DNA from: Nitrospinaceae bacterium
Lineage (GTDB): Bacteria > Nitrospinota > Nitrospinia > Nitrospinales > VA-1
DNA: 15,336 bases
Direction: 5' to 3'
NCBI GenBank assembly: GCA_016763735.1
Contig: JAESTE010000142.1
Span: 1 to 15,336 of the forward strand
In this document: piece by piece, positions 7,023 through 13,423 of the stretch
Position numbering within the stretch: the first letter of the stretch is position 1
How the letters are laid out: the number at the start of each line of letters is the position of its first letter
Program-made: the position numbers and the translations under genes
The notes under the pieces: model-generated
Databases searched by the model: none
Told to the model about the DNA's origin: nothing
What the model saw: the letters and a program-made list of their open reading frames with translations, nothing else

Positions 7023-8918
7023 ATGGATACAGATAAATTTAATCACGACCAAAGTCCCTACGAACGCCCGAATTTTCCTTATCGGTGTGGACGCGGTGCT
7101 TTGTGGCGAACTCCCTGTCATAACGGACCAAAAATAGACGGGAGTTGCGGGGGGACCCGCGATTGTGAACCGTTCTTTAAAGAAGATCGTTGGCTATGCC
7201 GCAGGGAAAAACGGTTTGGAGGTGCATGTGCTGAGGGTCCTGGTCCTCGAGGGGAATGCTCATGGCAAAGGCCGCCTTGTGCACCAAGAAAAACTTTGCG
7301 TGTCATTCGAGGGCGAATTGCTTTTTTAGCGGTAGTTGCTATTGTTGCACTATTGGCTTCTTCGCAGGCTTTGAATCCTGATGGTGGCAGTGGATTCATC
7401 AGTCTTTCCGATGCAGGACCTTTATCCAAAGCGCATAAAAAGTTTACAGAAGGTTGTTCATCCTGTCATGCGGTTTACGGACAAGGCCCGGTGGGCTGGG
7501 CAAAAGCCGTATTCACTCAGTTGGATATTTCTGAGCGTTGCGTTACCTGCCATTCTTTCGGTGGGCCAGATTCTATGGCACATAATAATGATCTGGCGAA
7601 AGACCGAGTAGTCAGGAAAACAGAATGCATCATGTGCCACAGGGAACACAGTGGGAAAAAAATGAGCACTCGCCAATCTACCAGCGAGCAATGCAATACT
7701 TGTCATAAAAACAAGTTTGAAAGTTTTTCGCGGGGCCATCCTGAATTCCCTGATGGATACCCCTATTTTGACCGTAATGCGATCAAGTTTGATCATGGCT
7801 CGCATTTGAAAAAGCATTTTGAAAATCCGAAATTTACGGAGAAAGCACCAACGTCTTGCATTGGTTGCCATAAAGTAACTCTTTCAGACAGGGAAGTGCG
7901 ACCTCAAGCCTATGAAACCATTTGTGTCGACTGTCATGGATCTCAGATTACAAAGAAAGACCTCGTTCTGGTTCGTCTTCCTGAACTTGTTAGTGATTTG
8001 ATTGACCGGGATGCGTTGGTTCAGGCTTGCAACTCTCTTACAGAAGAAAAGTCGGATGAAGAATTTCTCAGTGTTTCTACCGAAATGCCTGCGCTGGTCA
8101 GCGCATTTTTATTAAATGTACCTGAAGATGACCCGGAAATTTACAACCAGCCTTTGCAGGAATTTATTTTTTCCATGGCAGAAGAGAGCCATTTTTCTAT
8201 AGAAGATATGGTCAACTCACAAACCGAAAAGCCCATGGCCGATCAACTTTTAGAAGGGTTAAATCCGGAAGTCCTCAAACGCGCTGCTTGCTCTTGGGGG
8301 TTGAATTTGGAATATGAACCGCCAGCGGAGGCCAAATTTGGCGGTTGGTATGCAGATATGCTGGAGGTTCGCTATAAGCCGATGGGCCATCGGGATCCGG
8401 TAGCAAAAAGCTGGGTTGAATTTGCTTTGGCTGTTTCAACAATTCAGGACGATGAAGATAAAATGGCTCGGGCCATTGCCATGCGGGATCAGGTGATATC
8501 TCCCAAGGAAGGTGTTGGTGGGTGCGTTAAATGTCATGCTGTAAGTGAAACCACAACGATCGATGGTAAAAAGAAGTTGAGCATTGAATGGAAGTATAAG
8601 AAAGCCAATGACAGGCCACATTCTAATTATTCTCATACCAGTCATATAGAAATTATGGGTAATAAAAGTTCTTGCTCTAATTGCCATATTTTAGATGCCA
8701 AGGCCGAGTATATGACTTCGTTTAAAGGTTTTGATGCATCGAAGTGGTCCAGTAATTTCCCATCAATTAAAAGGCAGACCTGCGTTCAATGCCATACGGA
8801 ATCACAGATCAATCAGGACTGTCAAAGTTGCCACGTTTATCACCTCAATCCTGGTTTTAAAAAGAAAATGGTTTCTGTTAAAAGACAAATGCCGGAAAAT
8901 AAAAAAACTCAAAAATGA
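7023..8918 (+). CDS. Membrane-anchored decahaem cytochrome with duplicated 8-Cys cytoplasmic domain
   Basis: This 631-residue protein has three parts. Residues 1-90 hold eight cysteines in two copies of one spacing: 22/32/42/48 and 59/69/79/86. A basic stretch (Arg/Lys at 89-98) is followed by one membrane segment (about 99-116). By the positive-inside rule, the Cys domain faces the cytoplasm and the remainder the periplasm. The periplasmic part has ten CxxCH sites at 145, 173, 202, 224, 279, 301, 501, 551, 587 and 600. These fall into a six-haem group and a four-haem group, separated by about 195 haem-free residues. Its ATG directly follows the previous TAA and no strong ribosome-binding site is visible, so it is probably made by translational coupling. 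Its likely role is to take electrons from the inner-membrane proteins and pass them to periplasmic cytochromes. The cytoplasmic Cys sets could bind Zn or Fe-S; the sequence does not say which. Confidence 0.9.
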   Translation: MDTDKFNHDQSPYERPNFPYRCGRGALWRTPCHNGPKIDGSCGGTRDCEPFFKEDRWLCRREKRFGGACAEGPGPRGECSWQRPPCAPRKTLRVIRGRIAFLAVVAIVALLASSQALNPDGGSGFISLSDAGPLSKAHKKFTEGCSSCHAVYGQGPVGWAKAVFTQLDISERCVTCHSFGGPDSMAHNNDLAKDRVVRKTECIMCHREHSGKKMSTRQSTSEQCNTCHKNKFESFSRGHPEFPDGYPYFDRNAIKFDHGSHLKKHFENPKFTEKAPTSCIGCHKVTLSDREVRPQAYETICVDCHGSQITKKDLVLVRLPELVSDLIDRDALVQACNSLTEEKSDEEFLSVSTEMPALVSAFLLNVPEDDPEIYNQPLQEFIFSMAEESHFSIEDMVNSQTEKPMADQLLEGLNPEVLKRAACSWGLNLEYEPPAEAKFGGWYADMLEVRYKPMGHRDPVAKSWVEFALAVSTIQDDEDKMARAIAMRDQVISPKEGVGGCVKCHAVSETTTIDGKKKLSIEWKYKKANDRPHSNYSHTSHIEIMGNKSSCSNCHILDAKAEYMTSFKGFDASKWSSNFPSIKRQTCVQCHTESQINQDCQSCHVYHLNPGFKKKMVSVKRQMPENKKTQK

Positions 8919-8923
8919 TTATG

Positions 8924-8945
8924 TAAGACAGATCGACCTGTCTTA
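8924..8945 (+). promoter_or_regulatory. Hairpin beside the reductase ribosome-binding site
   Basis: TAAGACAG (8924-8931), loop ATCGAC and CTGTCTTA (8938-8945) make a perfect 8-bp stem in the 38-nt gap between the decahaem and reductase genes. The stem ends exactly where the strong ribosome-binding site AAAGGAGGG (8945-8953) begins. It may block RNA decay or processing, or tune translation of the reductase. It has no T-run and is not a terminator. Confidence 0.5.
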
Positions 8946-8956
8946 AAGGAGGGATT

Positions 8957-10222
8957 TTGCTGAACATCGCTATCAGTTTTATTGCATTGGTATTCTTATT
9001 GAGCCTCGTGGCGTATGTGCTGATTCTCATTGCAAATAGTTCTCGTGCTCTGGCTATAAACCAGAAAAGAGCTGATCTGGAAGGAGATTTGTTAAAGGTT
9101 CGCGTTGATCAAATCATAGATGAAAAACGAATTGAGAATGAGAAAGCAAAGTTGTCTTGGAATGGGTTTCGGAAATTCCGTATTATATCCAAGGAAAAGG
9201 AAACAAAAGATATCACTTCGTTTTATCTGGCTCCTCATGACGGTAAACCTCTACCCGGATTTTTACCGGGACAGTTTCTGACTTTCCAGTTTCATATTCC
9301 TGGGCAAGCACAACCTGTTGTACGTTGCTATTCTTTATCCGACAGCCCTTATCATCCTGACCGCTATCGAGTTTCTATCAAGAAGGTTCCTGCTCCACGA
9401 GATGAGCCGAGTGCTCCTCCTGGTCTGGTGTCCAGTTATTTTCATGATTCCTTAAATGAGCATGACATTGTTGATGTTAAGGCTCCAAGCGGGCATTTTT
9501 ATTTAAACATGAACGAAAAAAAACCTGTGGTATTGCTTTCCGGGGGGGTGGGTATCACTCCGGTTCTCAGTATGTTGAATGCTCTGGTTGAAATAGATTC
9601 GCAAAGAGAGATATGGTTTTTTCTGGGAGTTCGAGATAAAACAGAGCATGTGATGAAGGCACATCTTGAAAAGGTGGCAAGAGAGAACCCTAATGTGAAT
9701 ATGAAAATTTTTTACAGTCGCCCTGGTGAAATGGATCTTAAGGGAGATGATTACCATGTTGAAGGAAGGGTTACCGTTGAAAAATTTAAGCCGCTACTCC
9801 CCTCTAATAATTATGAATTTTATATCTGTGCGCCACCCCCGATGGTTAAAGATTTGCGGGCGGGACTGGCGAGTTGGGGCGTGCCTAAAACCAGTATCCA
9901 TTTTGAGGCCTTTGGCCCCGCAACGGTTAAAAAATGCACCGTAGATGCTAAAAAGGAAGATGCTCCAAAAATTGATATACGTTTTACAAAGTCCGGAAAA
10001 ACTCTTCCTTGGAATCCAAACTTAACCTCACTGCTGGAATTTGCTGAGGAAAATGGCATTCCTCTAGACTCTGGATGCCGGGCGGGAAACTGCGGTACCT
10101 GTTTGACAGCGATAAAAAATGGCGAGGTGACTTATGTGGGAGAACCAGGAACCCTCCCCGAAGCAGGGTCATGCCTGGCTTGCATTGCAGTGCCCAAAGG
10201 TGATCTCACTCTGGATGCCTGA
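8957..10222 (+). CDS. Membrane-anchored FAD/NAD(P)H oxidoreductase with C-terminal [2Fe-2S] ferredoxin domain
   Basis: This 421-residue protein should move electrons between NAD(P)H and a one-electron carrier through FAD and [2Fe-2S]. A membrane anchor (about 3-26) is followed by a charged helical linker (35-67). The ferredoxin-reductase core follows: RCYS at 123-126 for FAD binding, GGVGITP at 196-202 for NAD(P)H, and CAPPPM at 291-296 where most relatives have CGPPPM. The C-terminal plant-type ferredoxin has Cys374, 379 and 382 (CRAGNCGTC), with Cys409 as the likely fourth ligand. The order reductase-then-ferredoxin resembles phthalate-dioxygenase-reductase-type and related enzymes more than NqrF, where the [2Fe-2S] domain comes first. 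The start is a TTG 3 nt after AAAGGAGGG; a CTG at 8960 is possible. It ends the operon-like run. The likely partner is the upstream Fe-S/cytochrome module, inferred from gene order. Confidence 0.88.
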   Translation: MLNIAISFIALVFLLSLVAYVLILIANSSRALAINQKRADLEGDLLKVRVDQIIDEKRIENEKAKLSWNGFRKFRIISKEKETKDITSFYLAPHDGKPLPGFLPGQFLTFQFHIPGQAQPVVRCYSLSDSPYHPDRYRVSIKKVPAPRDEPSAPPGLVSSYFHDSLNEHDIVDVKAPSGHFYLNMNEKKPVVLLSGGVGITPVLSMLNALVEIDSQREIWFFLGVRDKTEHVMKAHLEKVARENPNVNMKIFYSRPGEMDLKGDDYHVEGRVTVEKFKPLLPSNNYEFYICAPPPMVKDLRAGLASWGVPKTSIHFEAFGPATVKKCTVDAKKEDAPKIDIRFTKSGKTLPWNPNLTSLLEFAEENGIPLDSGCRAGNCGTCLTAIKNGEVTYVGEPGTLPEAGSCLACIAVPKGDLTLDA

Positions 10223-10234
10223 TTTTTTTTCAGG
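10218..10234. other. Small inverted repeat at a convergent gene junction
   Basis: CCTGA (10218-10222) and TCAGG (10230-10234) flank a run of seven T, with CTCAC and GTGAG further out. It sits between the convergent reductase and zinc-ribbon genes and covers the reductase stop codon. The stem is only 5 bp and the T-run is in the loop, so termination activity is doubtful. Confidence 0.2.
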
Positions 10235-10248
10235 TGAGAAGTCCAGGT

Positions 10249-10524
10249 TTAGTTGCTGGATTTTTTATAGGAACCTTTAATCATGCGGTAGGCAAGGCGG
10301 TTTCCTTCATGTTCCATGGGATACCCTATATGAAGGTCGCACTCTGGGCAGGCTAATACAGGAAGACTGGATTTTCTGCCGCTTGATTTAAGAGCTGCCA
10401 AAGATTTCGGTTGCAGTACCTTATCCAGATAGAGTCGAATCAGTTGGCCGGACCCTTCCTTTCGATAGCGCACAATAAATGTGCCGCATTTCCCGCAGGC
10501 AATATCCAGATGTCGGCTAGCCAT
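10249..10524 (-). CDS. Small zinc-ribbon protein of unknown function
   Basis: This is a 91-residue basic cytoplasmic protein. Two Cys pairs, CGKC (10-13) and CPEC (59-62), can form one zinc ribbon. The segment between them is short and basic. I do not recognise a named family. The ATG at 10524 has AGAGGG just upstream (10529-10534 on the minus strand), and a strong extended -10 lies a further ~20 nt back, which supports it as a real gene with its own transcript. It points toward the end of the redox locus. It could be a nucleic-acid-binding or metal-binding accessory protein; nothing in the sequence decides this. Confidence 0.72.
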   Translation of the reverse strand: MASRHLDIACGKCGTFIVRYRKEGSGQLIRLYLDKVLQPKSLAALKSSGRKSSLPVLACPECDLHIGYPMEHEGNRLAYRMIKGSYKKSSN

Positions 10525-10551
10525 TCCACCCTCTAAAAAATCAGAAATAAT

Positions 10552-10560
10552 ATTATAGCA
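10552..10560 (-). promoter_or_regulatory. Extended -10 promoter of the zinc-ribbon gene
   Basis: On the minus strand the sequence is TGCTATAAT, a perfect extended -10 element. There is no good -35 at 16-18 nt, which extended -10 promoters can do without. Transcription would start near 10545, giving a leader of about 20 nt before the ATG at 10524 that includes the ribosome-binding site. A 6-bp inverted repeat (TGCTAT with ATAGCA around a run of Gs) overlaps this element and might be a weak terminator for the upstream FecR gene or an operator. Confidence 0.5.
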
Positions 10561-10605
10561 GGGGGTTTGCTATTTTGGTTCTGTCTAAGTCGGTTCATAA
10601 CTTTT

Positions 10606-11874
10606 TCATTTTATGAGTGGGCGGGTAGTTTGGCGCGGTAAGTTCTGTAAAGCCTTAGATGTTGGTTGACTCGGATGTCGTGACCTGAATCTATCTAGCA
10701 TGGATGGGTGGGACATGTCGTTAAAAGCACTCAATGTTTCGCGGTCGAGGATCTGCTGGCTCATAGTATTTTTGGCGTTCGCCAAAAACGGGTCAATGGT
10801 CTCTGGTTTTCTATTATTTTCATTACGATTTATTCCTGCCTCAGCCATTCTTTTTTTATGGGATTTCGATTTGTTGAGCCGTTGGTTCGCTTCTCTAAGA
10901 ACTTTTGGTTTCTTTATTTTATTTTTAATGAGACTGTTTTTTTGTAACTTGTCGAGCAAGCGGATAGGAGCTTTTTTGACTCGTGAAGTACGGCCATTTT
11001 TATAGAGTGTTTGCATTTCTCCCGCCCCTATAAAAAAATGTTTGCCCCATTGCCCTCCTGGTAACCGAGGGGCAGTTTCAATTTTTCCTTCAAGGACTAT
11101 GAATCGAGTATTGCCATCGGGTTCTACTACGGTTACGAATTCGGTTCCACGTACAGCGGCAACTCCATTTGGAGTGATGACGGTAAAAGTCGAACCTTTT
11201 TTCATGGCTTTGGATACGACAAAATGAGCGGTGCCTTTGCTCACACGAAACAGCATTTTGCGGAAGCGTTCTTCTGGGTCATATATGTTTTTATCAATTG
11301 AAATATTTGAAGCACCGCTTAATATCACCCGGCTTTTGTCATCGAGGGTGAAGGCAGCACGGCTTTTTCGTCCTGTTTTAATACGGTCGAACTGAAATAA
11401 GGGTGTCGCCAGTGAAACGGATTTTCCAAAAGACGAATTATCGTGGAACTGGGTGATTTCTCCTCTCACCTCTGTGGCTAAACCAATGTCTGTTGAGGAA
11501 ATGAATCCTTTTTCTTTTAAATACAGCTTTTTGGAAATCAGGTTTTCACTTTGCGATCCACCCGAAAAAGCGTAAACAATATTTAAAAACTCCAGGTTCG
11601 ATAAAGGTGTTCTTAAGTTTTTACCATCTAATGCATGGACTCCTTGATGTCTCATTTTTTTCTGGATGCGCGAATAAACTTCTTCAGATGACAGGGTTTC
11701 TAAATTTGGCGGGATAAAAGGATTATCAGGTTGCGAGTAGGTAATGGTTCTAATCAGCTGTTCCAAATTTGCCACTGGTTCCTGATCACAAAAACCGGGT
11801 GAGGAGAAAAGCGTGATTGTAATTGCGAAAAGGAAAGAAAAGTAAAAGCGAGCATTTCTGGATTTTTGGGGCAT
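10606..11874 (-). CDS. Secreted FecR-domain protein
   Basis: This is an exported protein of 422 residues from the ATG at 11874. A GTG at 11886 would add four residues, and neither start has a clear ribosome-binding site. A signal peptide covers about 1-29 (core FYFSFLFAITITLF, cleavage near GFC/D). A FecR-type domain spans about 135-295: 'LFQFDRIKTGRKSRAAFTL', 'TFTVITPNGVAAVRGTEF' and 'VLEGKI' are typical of the family. The ~110 residues after it are very basic and polar with no recognised fold. Canonical FecR proteins sit in the inner membrane beside an ECF sigma factor and a TonB receptor. Here the protein appears secreted and no sigma factor or receptor gene is adjacent, so it is better read as one of the stand-alone envelope FecR-domain proteins. 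Its ligand is unknown. Confidence 0.8.
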   Translation of the reverse strand: MPQKSRNARFYFSFLFAITITLFSSPGFCDQEPVANLEQLIRTITYSQPDNPFIPPNLETLSSEEVYSRIQKKMRHQGVHALDGKNLRTPLSNLEFLNIVYAFSGGSQSENLISKKLYLKEKGFISSTDIGLATEVRGEITQFHDNSSFGKSVSLATPLFQFDRIKTGRKSRAAFTLDDKSRVILSGASNISIDKNIYDPEERFRKMLFRVSKGTAHFVVSKAMKKGSTFTVITPNGVAAVRGTEFVTVVEPDGNTRFIVLEGKIETAPRLPGGQWGKHFFIGAGEMQTLYKNGRTSRVKKAPIRLLDKLQKNSLIKNKIKKPKVLREANQRLNKSKSHKKRMAEAGINRNENNRKPETIDPFLANAKNTMSQQILDRETLSAFNDMSHPSMLDRFRSRHPSQPTSKALQNLPRQTTRPLIK

Positions 11875-12050
11875 GGATTGGGCCACTCAATAAGTTTTAA
11901 TATAAAACTATATTGTGCAACCTCTATGCCAAAAGAAAGATTTTGAGCGCGAAGGTATTAACCTGCTATTTTTCAAATTCTTCTAGCTTTAACAGGCTGG
12001 GGAGAGTTTTTTGTGAGCGGCAAATTTTGGAAAATTATACCGCTCGAGGT

Positions 12051-12080
12051 AAAACCTGCCTGTGCGAGCAGAGAGGTTTT
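12051..12080 (-). terminator. Possible terminator after arsM
   Basis: AAAACCT (12051-12057) and AGGTTTT (12074-12080) form a 7-bp inverted repeat. An inner CTG/CAG pair (12060-12062 with 12069-12071) can extend it across a 2x2 internal loop. On the minus strand the stem ends in TTTT, 12 nt after the arsM stop. It is A/T-rich and has only four terminal T, so its strength is uncertain. Because of its symmetry it could act in both directions. Confidence 0.4.
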
Positions 12081-12091
12081 GTTAAAGACGG

Positions 12092-13147
12092 CTAGCAGCA
12101 GGCCCCGTTTCCGTTAGCGGGAATGCCTTCTTGCACGGGTGCAACACTGCAATCAAAAGGACCGTAATGAGTTGTGAAGTCTCCTGTCATTTTGAAATGG
12201 TTACCGAATCGGGATTCGCTCAACATTTTGTAGGTGTTTCCACATACAGGAACAGGAATGCCGGTCTGAAAATAATGATGGTCATCCAGAGTGAATCCAT
12301 GAGGGAATTCGGGAATCGTTCCATTGTAGTAAGCGACATGACCAAAATTTTCGCAGATATCTTCAAAGTCGGACTTGAAGGTTCGCACGGTCATAGAATA
12401 GAAATCAATCATACCTGCTTTGCGCTGGATATCTACATTGTTCAAGGTGATGGGTGTTTTCGAAACGGCCCGGTAATCCATGCAACCGACTTTAGCAAGC
12501 ATACGCCGAAAGTCTTCTATATAGAGGGCACCTCCCAGACATTCTCCCAGCAGAACCGGGTCTGTGGTGAGTGGTTCGGGAACACGACGACCGGTGAAGA
12601 CATCGGACAGATAAAGTTCTCCGCCGGGTTTTAGTACTCTGAAAATTTCCCGGAAAACACTTTCCTTATCAGGCGAAAGATTCACGACGCAGTTGGAGAT
12701 GACAACATCAACAGAGCTATCTTCAAGGTTGGCGGTAGAGAGATCTTCAATCCATCCTTTGCGAAAATCCACATTAGGTTTGTCTAAATTGAATTTGCTG
12801 GTGTGGTAGGCGACATGTTTTCTTGCCACCGCCAGTTGTTCGTCTGTCATGTCTATGCCGATGACCAATCCATCCGGGCCAACCACTTGCGCGAGAAGAT
12901 AACAATCACGTCCTGACCCACAACCGAGGTCGACCACGGTTTTTCCATAAAGTGCGGATGGAAAAGTAGAGGCGCATCCGTAGAAACGGGATTGCACTTC
13001 CTCATGTATATTTTTTAAATAGGGCCTGAGGTATGCGGGCATTGAGTCTGCGGCACAGCAGGCGCTGGTTTGTAGATCATTTTTAGTTTTAAGAATTTTG
13101 CCGTAGTATTCTTGAACGTCCTCACGAATTTCGGTACTGGTCTTCAC
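12092..13147 (-). CDS. arsM: Arsenite S-adenosylmethionine methyltransferase
   Basis: This cytoplasmic enzyme methylates trivalent arsenic using S-adenosylmethionine, giving methylated and finally volatile or exportable arsenicals. The product has 351 residues. The SAM-binding motif is VVDLGCGSGRD (71-81). The four cysteine positions known to matter in ArsM enzymes are present: Cys30/31 (SACCAAD), Cys58 (YGCAS), Cys153 (SNCVVNL) and Cys203 (GECLGGA). The extreme C-terminus ends in NGACC, as in many relatives. I chose the GTG at 13147 because AGGAG (13155-13159) lies 7 nt upstream. An in-frame TTG at 13180 also has a G-rich AAGGAGG upstream, which would add 11 residues. No arsR, arsB/acr3 or arsC is visible next to it, so regulation would have to come from elsewhere. 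Confidence 0.93.
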   Translation of the reverse strand: MKTSTEIREDVQEYYGKILKTKNDLQTSACCAADSMPAYLRPYLKNIHEEVQSRFYGCASTFPSALYGKTVVDLGCGSGRDCYLLAQVVGPDGLVIGIDMTDEQLAVARKHVAYHTSKFNLDKPNVDFRKGWIEDLSTANLEDSSVDVVISNCVVNLSPDKESVFREIFRVLKPGGELYLSDVFTGRRVPEPLTTDPVLLGECLGGALYIEDFRRMLAKVGCMDYRAVSKTPITLNNVDIQRKAGMIDFYSMTVRTFKSDFEDICENFGHVAYYNGTIPEFPHGFTLDDHHYFQTGIPVPVCGNTYKMLSESRFGNHFKMTGDFTTHYGPFDCSVAPVQEGIPANGNGACC

Positions 13148-13195
13148 ATTAAATCTCCTGAGCGTTGAAAAGAGTGGCAAACAGTCCCCCCCCTC

Positions 13196-13225
13196 CTTAT
13201 AAGTCGAGCCGGTTTCTTACATCAA
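13196..13225 (-). promoter_or_regulatory. Candidate arsM promoter
   Basis: On the minus strand TTGATG (13220-13225) and TATAAG (13196-13201) are separated by 18 nt and resemble sigma-70 -35 and -10 boxes (4/6 and 5/6 matches). Transcription would then start near 13189, inside a run of eight G (13186-13193), leaving a leader of about 40 nt before the GTG at 13147. Confidence 0.4.
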
Positions 13226-13237
13226 TTTTTAACATAT

Positions 13238-13266
13238 TATTCTATATAAAGTATTCTATATATAGA
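13238..13266. repeat. A/T direct repeat and palindrome upstream of arsM
   Basis: TATTCTATATA occurs twice, at 13238-13248 and 13252-13262, with a 14-bp period. The second copy runs into a perfect 12-bp palindrome, TCTATATATAGA (13255-13266). It lies in the 276-nt divergent gap between arsM and the DUF218 gene, upstream of the proposed arsM -35. It could be an operator or an UP-like element. The base composition is so A/T-rich that chance is a real alternative. Confidence 0.35.
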
Positions 13267-13423
13267 TATATTATTTTTTGTCGGGATACTGAATATTTCC
13301 TTACAGAATTTTGGGAGAAATGAAAGCACTTGGTGACTAGAGATGTGCTATTAAATAATTGAGTTATAAAGCTTTGTTTGCTAGCTTGGGTTGGTTTTTC
13401 TTTTCTGTTTTTGGGGTGTTGAA

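Noticed and set aside
7118..7871. Minus-strand frames opposite the decahaem gene
   Set aside because: They overlap a region with strong protein evidence (regular CxxCH and duplicated Cys units) on the plus strand.
12034..12039. Perfect TATAAT on the minus strand as promoter for the FecR-domain gene
   Set aside because: No -35 or extended -10 accompanies it, it lies right by the possible arsM terminator, and the leader would be about 150 nt; too weak to list as a feature.
13319..13340. Six-codon mini-frame (MKALGD) after GGGAG in the arsM/DUF218 gap
   Set aside because: A frame this short with a nearby purine run is expected by chance and no attenuator-like structure surrounds it.
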